From assembly GCA_041687115.1 (NCBI GenBank), contig JAWLCP010000003.1, forward strand, positions 1 to 64,000: a stretch of 64,000 bases of DNA. Reading direction: 5' to 3'. The position numbers and the translations under genes were made by a program. Below the pieces are notes generated by a model, which saw only the letters and a list, made by a program, of their open reading frames with translations, made no database searches and was not told the origin of the DNA. This stretch comes from SKLM01 sp041687115 (lineage in GTDB: Bacteria; Chloroflexota; Anaerolineae; B4-G1). Below are positions 23,032 to 30,804 of this stretch, one piece after another (positions within the stretch are counted from its first letter, which is position 1; each line of letters begins with the position of its first letter).

Positions 23032-24195
23032 ATGTGGCACTTCGTTTCACCGAAGATCGTGTTTGGTGAAGGCGCGCTGGGTGGGCTGGACGAGGTGAGC
23101 GGACGGCGGGCGCTGGTGGTTACGGACACCACGCTGGTGAAGCTGGGCCTGGTCGAGCGTGTGGCGTTCCACCTGGGCAGGGCGGGGGTGGAGATCCACA
23201 CGTTCGAGGAGGTCGAGCCCGACCCCGGCGTGGAGACCGTGTTGAAGGGCGTGGCGCTGGCCCAGGAGATCGAGCCCGACTGGATCGTGGGCGTGGGAGG
23301 CGGCTCGCCGATGGACGCCGCCAAAGCGATCTGGGTACTGTACGAGCGGCCCGATCTGGAGCCGGCGGAGCTCAATCCGTTCGTTGAGCTGGGCCTGCGT
23401 CAGAAGGCACGGCTGATCACCATCCCGACCACCAGCGGCACCGGTGCAGAGGTGACGTGGGCCATTGTGCTGACCGATCCCGTGGAGCAACGGAAGATGG
23501 GCCTGGGCAACCGGGAGAACGTGGCGGACTTGGCGATCGTCGACCCGGTGATGGCGGCCGGAATGCCGCCGTGGCTAACGGCCGACACGGGGCTGGATGC
23601 CCTGACCCACGCGATTGAGGGGTACGCGTGTACGTGGCACACCGACCTGACGGATGGTCTGTGTGCCAAGGCGGCTCGAGACGTCATGAGGTACCTGTCC
23701 CGTGCTGTGGAGGACGGGTCGGACAGGGAGGCGCGGGAGCGGATGCACAACGCGGCCACATGTGCCGGGCTCGGCTTTGGGAACGCGCTGGCCTCCCTCG
23801 CGCACGCGATGGGGCACGCGCTGGGTGCGTCCTTCCACGTGCCACACGGACGTGCCGTGGGGCTGTTCCTTCCTTACACGATCGAGTATGCGGCCAAGGG
23901 GGCGGCGGAGCGGTTCGCCGATCTGGCTCGACTGCTCGGCTGCGCCGGGGAAGGGGCCGAAGACAGCGCCCGGGCTCTGGCCGCCGCCGTTCGCAGCCTG
24001 GCGGATGAGATTGGCAGCTTTCGCGGGATCGCCGACCTGGGGATCGACCGCGAGGCTTTCGAAGGGAAGATGGAGAAGCTGGTTGACGATGCGTTCAACG
24101 ATACGCAGATGGTGACCGCCCCCCGGTGTCCCACGTATGCCGAGCTCAGGCAACTCTTCCTGTATGCGTTCGACGGGCACGAGGTCGATTTCTAG
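23032..24195 (+). CDS. Iron-containing alcohol dehydrogenase
   Basis: 387 residues, group III Fe-ADH. It oxidises alcohols or reduces aldehydes with NAD(P). N-terminal dinucleotide domain with GVGGGSPMDAAKA (89-99) and PTTSGTGAE. The C-terminal metal domain carries ligands Asp189 and His193 (GLDALTHAIEGY), His258 and His272 (SLAHAMGHALGASFHVPHG), spaced as in FucO-type enzymes. It is 25 bp upstream of a tungsten aldehyde oxidoreductase gene. The pair can interconvert alcohol, aldehyde and acid, which fits fermentative or aldehyde-detoxifying metabolism. The substrate range is unknown. Confidence 0.93.
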   Translation: MWHFVSPKIVFGEGALGGLDEVSGRRALVVTDTTLVKLGLVERVAFHLGRAGVEIHTFEEVEPDPGVETVLKGVALAQEIEPDWIVGVGGGSPMDAAKAIWVLYERPDLEPAELNPFVELGLRQKARLITIPTTSGTGAEVTWAIVLTDPVEQRKMGLGNRENVADLAIVDPVMAAGMPPWLTADTGLDALTHAIEGYACTWHTDLTDGLCAKAARDVMRYLSRAVEDGSDREARERMHNAATCAGLGFGNALASLAHAMGHALGASFHVPHGRAVGLFLPYTIEYAAKGAAERFADLARLLGCAGEGAEDSARALAAAVRSLADEIGSFRGIADLGIDREAFEGKMEKLVDDAFNDTQMVTAPRCPTYAELRQLFLYAFDGHEVDF

Positions 24196-24220
24196 GGCAG
24201 GACGCAGGTTGGAGAGATCT

Positions 24221-26065
24221 ATGAACGGTTATCTTGGCAAGCTTCTTTATGTGGATCTCAGCCGAGGTGAGCTCCGCGACGAAGCCCTGGATCCAGGGCT
24301 TGCCCGTGACTACGTCGGCGGCAGCGGGCTCGCGGCGCGGCTGGTGTACGATCTGGTCGACCGCGAAACGGACCCTCTGGCGCCGGAGAACCCTCTCATC
24401 CTCATGACCGGACCGCTCGTGGGGACGACAATGCCGTCGGCCGGGCGATGCAGCGTTTGCGGGCTCTCGCCGCTCACGGGTATCTGGGGAGAGTCGAACA
24501 CCGGAGGGTTTGTTGGCCCCGAGCTACGATTTGCTGGCTACGATGGGATGGTCATCACCGGGCGGGCAGATGGACCGGTGTGGCTGAGCGTGGTGGACGG
24601 CGAGCCTGAGCTTCGGGACGGTGCAGACCTGTGGGGGCTCGACGCCTACGCAACGCAGGATGTCGCCCGGGAGGCGCTGGGGGAGCCGCGGGCCCGGGTG
24701 GCCTGCATCGGCCCGGCGGGCGAGAATGGGGTGCTGATGGCCGCCGTGATGAACGATCACGGGCGTGCCGCCGGGCGGACGGGGATGGGGGCCGTCATGG
24801 GGGCGAAACATCTGAAGGCGATCGCCCTTCGCGGGACTGGGTCCGTGCCGCTGGCGGATCCCCGGGCATTCGATGAGGTGGTGCAGGAGATTCTGCAGGA
24901 TCAGGACGAGGATGTGGCGGCAATGGGGCTCCGCATGGCGGGGACCGCCGGGTACGTCGATATGGGACTGATGTACGGGGACATGCCCATTCGCTACTTC
25001 CAGCAGGGAGAGTGGGAGGGCGCCAATGACCTCTCCGGCGTGCGCATGGTGGAGGAGTACCAGAGGGGAATCGCAGCCTGCTACCGGTGTCCCATCGCCT
25101 GTGGTCGCCGGACACGGGCACCCCGATTCGGGGTCGATGAGGTGGATGGACCTGAGTACGAGACGGTGGCGGCCTTTGGCTCGCTGGCCATGGTGGACGA
25201 CCTGGAGGGTGTGATCTATGCGGGGCACCTGTGCAACGTCTACGGGCTCGACACGATCAGCACTGGGTGCACGATCGCGCTGGCCTGCGAAATGTTCGAG
25301 CGGGGGGTGCTGACCGCGGAGGATACCGGCGGGGTGAGGATTCGTTACGGCGATGTGGAGACGGCGCATCGCCTGATCGAGATGGTGGCGCACGGCGAAG
25401 GATTTGGTACCATACTGGGTGAAGGGAGCGCCGCCCTGGTGGAGCGATTTGGGGTGCCGGAGCTGGCAGCGACGGTCAACCGGCTGGAGGTGCCGATGCA
25501 CGATCCGCGAGCGTTCAGCGGGATGGCGGTGACGTATGCCCTCTCGCCGCGCGGTGCTTGTCACATGCAGGGCGACATGTACGGCGTGGACACGGGACAG
25601 GGACCGGCCGTCGAGCTGGGGATCGTTCCGGGCGATCGCTTCGAGGATTCGGAGGGCAAGGGACGCGTGGCTGCCCGCCAGCATGTGTGGCGGTCGCTGT
25701 ACAATGCGTGGACGCTGTGCCAGTTTCAGAACCCGGGTGTCGAGCGACTGGCGCGGGCTTTGAACACGGTCACCGGATGGGGGCTGGACCTGGGAGGATG
25801 GATGACATTGGGGAGGCGGATTGTCGCGCTGAAGCGCATGCTGAATATGCGGCGCGGGCTGGAACCCGTCGATGATCGTCTGCCCGATCTGCTGCTGGAG
25901 CCGCTCGAGGAGGGTGGAACCGAAGGGAAGGTCCCGGACGTGGAGACGCTCCTTGCAGGTGCGTACGCTGAGCTCGGGTGGGATGCGGAGACGGGAGTGC
26001 CTACCAGGAAGACGCTTGAGGCGTTGGATCTGGGTTTCACGATCGGGGATAGCTGGAAGAGGTAA
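24221..26065 (+). CDS. Aldehyde ferredoxin oxidoreductase (tungsten enzyme)
   Basis: 614 residues, AOR family. It oxidises aldehydes to acids with ferredoxin using a tungstopterin and a [4Fe-4S] cluster. MNGYLGKLLYVDLS is the family start. The cluster ligands are Cys287, Cys290, Cys294 (CYRCPIACG) and Cys500 (AWTLCQFQN), spaced almost exactly as in Pyrococcus AOR. Pterin-binding blocks GGSGLAARL and TGPLVGTTMPSAGRC are present, as is GRAAGRTGMGAVMGAKHLKAI. The ATG at 24221 with GGAGAGAT upstream is preferred. It probably forms one operon with the Fe-ADH gene. Tungsten uptake and pterin genes are not in the window. Confidence 0.94.
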   Translation: MNGYLGKLLYVDLSRGELRDEALDPGLARDYVGGSGLAARLVYDLVDRETDPLAPENPLILMTGPLVGTTMPSAGRCSVCGLSPLTGIWGESNTGGFVGPELRFAGYDGMVITGRADGPVWLSVVDGEPELRDGADLWGLDAYATQDVAREALGEPRARVACIGPAGENGVLMAAVMNDHGRAAGRTGMGAVMGAKHLKAIALRGTGSVPLADPRAFDEVVQEILQDQDEDVAAMGLRMAGTAGYVDMGLMYGDMPIRYFQQGEWEGANDLSGVRMVEEYQRGIAACYRCPIACGRRTRAPRFGVDEVDGPEYETVAAFGSLAMVDDLEGVIYAGHLCNVYGLDTISTGCTIALACEMFERGVLTAEDTGGVRIRYGDVETAHRLIEMVAHGEGFGTILGEGSAALVERFGVPELAATVNRLEVPMHDPRAFSGMAVTYALSPRGACHMQGDMYGVDTGQGPAVELGIVPGDRFEDSEGKGRVAARQHVWRSLYNAWTLCQFQNPGVERLARALNTVTGWGLDLGGWMTLGRRIVALKRMLNMRRGLEPVDDRLPDLLLEPLEEGGTEGKVPDVETLLAGAYAELGWDAETGVPTRKTLEALDLGFTIGDSWKR

Positions 26066-26067
26066 GG

Positions 26068-27006
26068 ATGTGGAAGGGTAGAGTTGAGAGAGCGGGTATA
26101 CTGGTTATTGCTGTGCTGGGGATCGTCGCTGCGGCATGTGGCGCCTCTGGCGGCGCGACCTCGTCGGACGAGCCGACTCCGCTGAGCGAGGGCGCGACGG
26201 CGGCCCCTCTGCGCGACGAGATCCACGTCAAGGTCGACGGGACTGGGGACTACGTGACTTTCGAGGCGGCGGTGGCCGCCGCGGCGCCACAGGCGACAAT
26301 CAGGCTCGGGCCGGGGATCTACCGTCTGGTCAACGGGTTGAACATCGACAGGTCACTGACGCTGGTCGGTGCCGGGATGGACGAGACCGAGATTGTGTCC
26401 GGCGCTCCAGGCCACGTGATCCGCTTCACGGGGTCTGGCGCGTTTCGAGCGGAGGGGATCACGTTCCGCCACGATGGCACGGCCACGGCAGACGTGGTGG
26501 TGGTCGACGGCGGGGCGGGGTATTTCTCCGCATGTCGCTTCACGGGCGCTGTCTATGAGGAAGGGGAAGGGAACCGGGCTGGGCTGCGCTTCCGAGGGAC
26601 CTCGCGAGGCACGGTGGAGAACTCCGTGGTCTCCGACAACGACAACACCGGTATCCTGGTGGAACAGCGGGCTCAGCCGGAGCTGCGGGGCAACATCTGC
26701 TCGGATAACTCGGCGGTGGGGATCGGGTATATGGATCTGGCCACGGGTGTGGCCAGCGGGAACGAGTGCACGGGAAACCAGATCGGCATCGCGCTGGCCG
26801 TCGAGGTGGGTCCCACGCTTGAGCGGAACTTGTGCAACGACAACGACTACGGGATCGCGTACCTGGAAAACGCGGGGGGTCGGAGCTACGAGAACGAGTG
26901 CATGAGGAACAGGATCGGCATCGCAATTGGCGGGTCGTCCACTGTGCAGTTGGGGGAGAACTTCTGCCGCGACAATACGGAAGAGGACATTCGAGATTCC
27001 CGCTAG
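26068..27006 (+). CDS. Lipoprotein with right-handed beta-helix (NosD/pectin-lyase-like)
   Basis: 312 residues. Lipoprotein signal peptide with VAAACG lipobox (Cys24), a Thr/Glu/Pro spacer, then HVKVDGTGDYVTFEAAVAAA, the start typical of pectinesterase-like and NosD-like beta helices, and repeating turns: NIDRSLTLVGAG, GIRFRG-like units, NSVVSDNDNTGILVE, GNICSDNSAVGIGYM, GNECTGNQIGIALA, RNLCNDNDYGIAYLE, NECMRNRIGIAIGG. Each ~22-residue coil has an Asn/Cys ladder (N-x-C). The start follows the AOR stop by 2 bp, so it is co-transcribed. Carbohydrate binding or processing at the surface is possible, but no catalytic residues were identified. Confidence 0.78.
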   Translation: MWKGRVERAGILVIAVLGIVAAACGASGGATSSDEPTPLSEGATAAPLRDEIHVKVDGTGDYVTFEAAVAAAAPQATIRLGPGIYRLVNGLNIDRSLTLVGAGMDETEIVSGAPGHVIRFTGSGAFRAEGITFRHDGTATADVVVVDGGAGYFSACRFTGAVYEEGEGNRAGLRFRGTSRGTVENSVVSDNDNTGILVEQRAQPELRGNICSDNSAVGIGYMDLATGVASGNECTGNQIGIALAVEVGPTLERNLCNDNDYGIAYLENAGGRSYENECMRNRIGIAIGGSSTVQLGENFCRDNTEEDIRDSR

Positions 27007-27127
27007 CGCCTTGGGTGCGACGTTGAGGGAACGCGTCCTTCGCCGGGAGTCTCAGGTTGGCGAGACCGTCCGGTCGGCTGGCCTGTCCTGCGCTTCGAAT
27101 AACGAGTAGGAAGAAGGTCCCATGTAA

Positions 27128-27160
27128 CCTTAAAGTTTGTCCCAGAGACCTCAAAGTTGA
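27128..27160. repeat. Direct repeat upstream of mraZ promoter
   Basis: CCTTAAAGTTTG (27128-27139) and CCTCAAAGTTGA (27149-27160) share 9 of 12 bases and are exactly 21 bp apart, two helical turns. They lie just upstream of the -35 position of the dcw promoter, a usual place for an activator site. Confidence 0.45.
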
Positions 27161-27170
27161 CGTGAGATGC

Positions 27171-27199
27171 TGGCAAAAGCCCCGCGCATAGTGTATAAT
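27171..27199 (+). promoter_or_regulatory. dcw cluster promoter (PmraZ)
   Basis: A consensus TATAAT at 27194-27199 lies 17 bp downstream of TGGCAA (27171-27176), a poor -35. This fits a promoter that needs activation from the direct repeats at 27128-27160. It is the only clear promoter before the 17-kb dcw run. Confidence 0.6.
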
Positions 27200-27200
27200 T

Positions 27201-27226
27201 GTGGGGACTTGTGGGGGAGAGTGGGG
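27201..27226 (+). promoter_or_regulatory. MraZ operator: three 10-bp-spaced GTGGGG repeats
   Basis: GTGGGG starts at 27201, 27211 and 27221, a strict 10-bp period, directly after the -10 box. MraZ in E. coli binds direct TGGG repeats separated by 5-6 nt upstream of its own gene; the pattern here is the same. Autoregulation by MraZ is therefore likely. Confidence 0.72.
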
Positions 27227-27290
27227 CGTTATGGAACGTCTTCCCCGGGATCCGGTTCATTGACGCTCTCACGTGGGGGATAACAACGGT

Positions 27291-27719
27291 ATGTTTCTGG
27301 GAGAGTTCGTCCACGTCCTCGATAGTAAGGGACGCTTGACCATTCCCGCCAAGTTCCGTGCCGAACTGGACACGGGCCTTGTGGTCACTCGCGGAATCGA
27401 CCGGTGCCTCGCTGTCTTCCCCAAGCCTGAATGGCAACAATTGGCCGAGCAGGTCAGCGAACTGCCGCTGACGAACCGACAGGCTCGCGCGTTCCAGCGG
27501 CTCCTCTTCGCCAACGCCTCCGAGGTCGCCCCTGACAATCAGGGGCGCGTTCTCATTCCGCCCCGTCTGCGTGAGTACGCCGCCCTTGATGGCGAGGTTG
27601 TCGTGGCCGGTCTCAACACGCATATCGAGCTGTGGAATCCGGAGGCCTGGAATCGGGAGCGTGAGCAGTTGGAGGGGGAGGAAGTCGACATCGAGGGTTG
27701 GGCGGCCCTGGGTATCTGA
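27291..27719 (+). CDS. mraZ: Transcriptional regulator MraZ
   Basis: 142 residues with two AbrB-like swapped hairpin domains: MFLGEF..VLDSKGRLTIPAKFR (1-24) and DNQGRVLIPPRLREYA (about 84-99). It binds DNA as a ring-shaped oligomer at repeats in front of its own gene. The ATG at 27291 gives the standard family start; an in-frame GTG at 27273 adds six residues. It is the first gene of the dcw cluster and is preceded by the operator at 27201-27226. Confidence 0.95.
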   Translation: MFLGEFVHVLDSKGRLTIPAKFRAELDTGLVVTRGIDRCLAVFPKPEWQQLAEQVSELPLTNRQARAFQRLLFANASEVAPDNQGRVLIPPRLREYAALDGEVVVAGLNTHIELWNPEAWNREREQLEGEEVDIEGWAALGI

Positions 27720-27791
27720 TCTGTGAAATCGAGGTTGGGTCATCCTTTGGTGAGCACGTTAACAGCCGGGAGAATCGGGGGGCGGCGCTAG

Positions 27792-28718
27792 ATGGCGGAG
27801 GATCACGTCCCTGTTCTCTTGCACGAGGTGGTCGCCGGTCTGCAGGTGGAACCGGGGGGACGGTACGTCGATGCGACGGTGGGAGGCGGGGGGCACGCCG
27901 CTCAGATCCTGCTGGCTTCGGCCCCCGACGGCGTGCTGCTCGGCCTGGATCGGGATCCCGCGGCGCTGGACGCGGCCGGCGCCCGACTGGCCCCAAACAA
28001 AGGTCGTTTCGAGCTCGTACATGCCTCTTTCGCCCGTCTTAGGGAGGTTGCCGAGGCTCACGAGTTCGTCCCGGTCGACGGGATCCTGTTCGATCTCGGA
28101 TTATCCTCGCTCCAGCTGGCCGATGTGGGGCGTGGTTTTTCTTTCACAGCCGATGGTCCGCTGGACATGCGGTTCGATCCGACATCGGACGGGCCAACCG
28201 CGGCCGATCTGGTGAACGAGCTCTCGGCTGACGCACTGGCTGACATTCTCTATGAGTACGGCGAGGAGACGCAGTCGCGTCGCATCGCCAAGGCAGTCGT
28301 TGAGGCGCGGCCGATTCGCGGGACGCAGGAGCTGGTCGAGGTCATCGAAAAGGCCGTGGGACGGCGTCGCGGGCGGCTTCATCCGGCGACGCTAACATTT
28401 CAGGCGCTGCGAATTGCGGTCAACGAGGAGTTGGTGGCGTTGAAGGCCGCTCTTCCGCAAGCCGTCGAGCTTCTGGAGGCGGGCGGTCGGCTGGTCGTCA
28501 TCGCTTTTCATTCTTTGGAGGACCGCATCGTCAAGCGGTTCATGCGCCGGGAGAGTAAGGATTGTATCTGTCCGCGGGAGTTGCCAATTTGCACCTGCGA
28601 TCACGAGGCGTCGCTCAACGTGATCACTCGAAAGCCGATTCGCCCGAACGAGGAAGAGGTGGCGGCTAATCCTCGCTCCCGCTCGGCCCGGCTGAGAATC
28701 GCGGAACGGAAAGGGTAG
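27792..28718 (+). CDS. rsmH: 16S rRNA (cytosine-1402-N4) methyltransferase
   Basis: 308 residues, formerly MraW. It methylates N4 of C1402 in the ribosomal P site. Signatures: HVPVLLHEVV, YVDATVGGGGHAAQIL (SAM motif I), GLDRDPAAL, GILFDLGLSSLQLAD..GFSF, LDMRFD, RRRGRLHPATLTFQALRIAVNEEL and VVIAFHSLEDRIVKRF. The C-terminus has four cysteines (CICPRELPICTC), common in this family. Second gene of the dcw cluster, 72 bp after mraZ. Confidence 0.97.
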   Translation: MAEDHVPVLLHEVVAGLQVEPGGRYVDATVGGGGHAAQILLASAPDGVLLGLDRDPAALDAAGARLAPNKGRFELVHASFARLREVAEAHEFVPVDGILFDLGLSSLQLADVGRGFSFTADGPLDMRFDPTSDGPTAADLVNELSADALADILYEYGEETQSRRIAKAVVEARPIRGTQELVEVIEKAVGRRRGRLHPATLTFQALRIAVNEELVALKAALPQAVELLEAGGRLVVIAFHSLEDRIVKRFMRRESKDCICPRELPICTCDHEASLNVITRKPIRPNEEEVAANPRSRSARLRIAERKG

Positions 28719-28728
28719 GTGGAGGCGG

Positions 28729-29052
28729 ATGTCCGACTTCCTGGAATGGGTCACCCACGGGGCGAAGCGTGGACGCTTCGAGATGGACTCGCGCGCTGCG
28801 GTGGCGCTGGCTGTCATGGTTGGAACACTCACCATGGTGATGGCCCTCTACCTGATCCTCATCAGTCGGACGGCCGCCCAAGGCCGCACGATCGAGCAAC
28901 TGCAGGCAGAGCTCTTTCGCCTGCAGCGGGAGAATCATCAGCTGGCGGTGGAAATCGCGCAGGAGAGCGCCGTGCCTCGCCTCTGGGAACGGGCCCAGAC
29001 GCTGGGGCTCGTGCCCGCGGAGGAGATAGAATTCGTCGGGAGATCGGAGTAG
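28729..29052 (+). CDS. ftsL: FtsL-like septum formation initiator
   Basis: 107 residues. Cytoplasmic N-terminus, one transmembrane helix (AVALAVMVGTLTMVMALYLILI, about 24-45), then a periplasmic heptad coiled coil (RTIEQLQAELFRLQRENHQLAVEIAQ) and a short conserved tail WERAQTLGLVP, the FtsL/DivIC hallmark. It links the divisome FtsQ-FtsB complex to FtsW-FtsI. It is called by position (between rsmH and the penicillin-binding protein) and topology, since FtsL sequences diverge fast. GGTGGAGG precedes the ATG. Confidence 0.82.
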   Translation: MSDFLEWVTHGAKRGRFEMDSRAAVALAVMVGTLTMVMALYLILISRTAAQGRTIEQLQAELFRLQRENHQLAVEIAQESAVPRLWERAQTLGLVPAEEIEFVGRSE

Positions 29053-29067
29053 TGCGCGGAGCGTTGG

Positions 29068-30804
29068 ATGGCTGAAGGACCAAGGCGACGTCTGCTCCTG
29101 TTGATCACGTTGCTGATCGGCTGCCTGATCGTGGTGATGGCTCAGCTCGTCAAGGTGCAGGTCGTCGACCATCAGTTCTACAAGACCTGGGCGCTGGAGC
29201 AGCAGGTGAGAGCGATCACCATGGACAATGCGCCCCGGGGCGTGATCACCGATCGAGACGGGCACCTGCTGGCGGGCAACGGGGTGAGATATGCTGTTGA
29301 GGCGGCGCCCGCCTATGTGGTCGACACGGAGGCGGCGGCCGTCGAGCTGGCATCGATGCTGCATCTGCCGGCCTCTCATCTGGAGACGCTGCTGGACAGC
29401 CGGGATGAGGACGGGGAGCTGAGGAGTTGGATCCAGATCGCTCCCTCGGTCCCCCCGGAGACGGGCGAGGCAGTTATCGATCTGGGGATCGGCGGTGTCA
29501 CCGTCCGTCCGCTCTGGAGGCGCATGTATCCCGAGGACACTCTCGCCTCGCACACGCTGGGGTTCTCGACGATGATCACCGGATACTATGGCGTGGAGGG
29601 CTACTACGACGACTTGCTCCGTCCGGAGGTGGTGGAGTGGGTGGCCCCGGTCGACGTCTCGAGCGTGCCGATTCCCTGGCAACCGATTCCCGGGGAACTC
29701 CCGCGGCGCGGGGTGAATCTGGAGCTGACGCTGGATCGGACCGTGCAGGCGCTGGCGGAGGAAGAGCTACGGAATGCAGTCTGGGAACACGAGGCTGAGG
29801 GCGGAACGATCATCGTCATGGAGCCGGAGACTTTCGGCGTTCTGGCGATGGCCAGCTACCCTGCCTACGATCCAGAACGGTACACCGAGTTCGCGGACGA
29901 TGATCCGCCACCGTTTGAAGACCCTGCCATCAGCAAACAATATGAGCCGGGGTCGGTGTTCAAGATCCTGACGGTGGCGGCAGCGCTCGACGCGGGCATC
30001 GTGAGGCCGGAGACCGTCTACAACGACCAGGGATGGATCGAGGTGGGGGGGCAGACCATCCGCAATGCCACGGGGAAGTCCTACGGCGAATCGTCGGTGG
30101 CTGTCCTGCTGATCAAGTCTTTGAACGTGGGTGCGGCCTGGCTGAGCAAGCAGATGGGACCGGATGTCTTCTACCGGTACCTGCAGGACTTCGGGATCGG
30201 CGAGCGAACAAACATCGACCTCGCCGGGGAGGTCACCGGGCAGTTGTGGCTGCCGGAGGACATAGAGCATTGGCATCCCTCGAACCTGGGGACGAACTCC
30301 TTCGGACAGGGGGTTGCCGTGACGCCGCTGCAGATGGTCACGGCGGTGGCGACGGTCGCCAACGATGGGGCCCGTTTGCGTCCCCACGTCGTTGGACGCC
30401 GCATTGCCTCCGACGGAACTGTATCGGTTTATCAGCCGGTGCTAGTGGAACAAGTGATCTCGCCGGAGACGGCGCGCCAACTGACGCAGATCATGGTGCG
30501 GGTCGTGGAGGATGAGGTTACGCTGGCCAGGGTGGAGGGGTACCGGGTGGCGGGGAAGACGGGCACCGCTCAGATCCCGATTCCCGGAGGATACGCGAGG
30601 GAGGGCACGATCGCGACGTTCGCAGGGTTTGGGCCGGTGCCCGATCCGGAGCTGGTGGTGCTGGTCAAGTTGGATCGTCCGCAGAGCTCGCAATGGGCGT
30701 CGATGACGGCTGCCCCGACGTTTCAACAGTTGACGTCCAGGTTGTTCACCGCTCTGGCGATCCCGCCGGAGGGGGACCGGATGGTGGCGGAGGTAAGGGA
30801 ATGA
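29068..30804 (+). CDS. ftsI: Division-type penicillin-binding protein (transpeptidase)
   Basis: 578 residues, class B PBP. N-terminal transmembrane anchor (RRRLLLLITLLIGCLIVVMAQL), PBP dimerisation domain, then transpeptidase motifs: catalytic SxxK in EPGSVFKILTVAAAL, SxN in KSLNVGAAWL, and KTG in VAGKTGTAQIP. It cross-links septal peptidoglycan with FtsW. No C-terminal PASTA repeats, unlike many Gram-positive PBP2x/SpoVD proteins. Its TGA overlaps the murF ATG (ATGA). Confidence 0.93.
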   Translation: MAEGPRRRLLLLITLLIGCLIVVMAQLVKVQVVDHQFYKTWALEQQVRAITMDNAPRGVITDRDGHLLAGNGVRYAVEAAPAYVVDTEAAAVELASMLHLPASHLETLLDSRDEDGELRSWIQIAPSVPPETGEAVIDLGIGGVTVRPLWRRMYPEDTLASHTLGFSTMITGYYGVEGYYDDLLRPEVVEWVAPVDVSSVPIPWQPIPGELPRRGVNLELTLDRTVQALAEEELRNAVWEHEAEGGTIIVMEPETFGVLAMASYPAYDPERYTEFADDDPPPFEDPAISKQYEPGSVFKILTVAAALDAGIVRPETVYNDQGWIEVGGQTIRNATGKSYGESSVAVLLIKSLNVGAAWLSKQMGPDVFYRYLQDFGIGERTNIDLAGEVTGQLWLPEDIEHWHPSNLGTNSFGQGVAVTPLQMVTAVATVANDGARLRPHVVGRRIASDGTVSVYQPVLVEQVISPETARQLTQIMVRVVEDEVTLARVEGYRVAGKTGTAQIPIPGGYAREGTIATFAGFGPVPDPELVVLVKLDRPQSSQWASMTAAPTFQQLTSRLFTALAIPPEGDRMVAEVRE

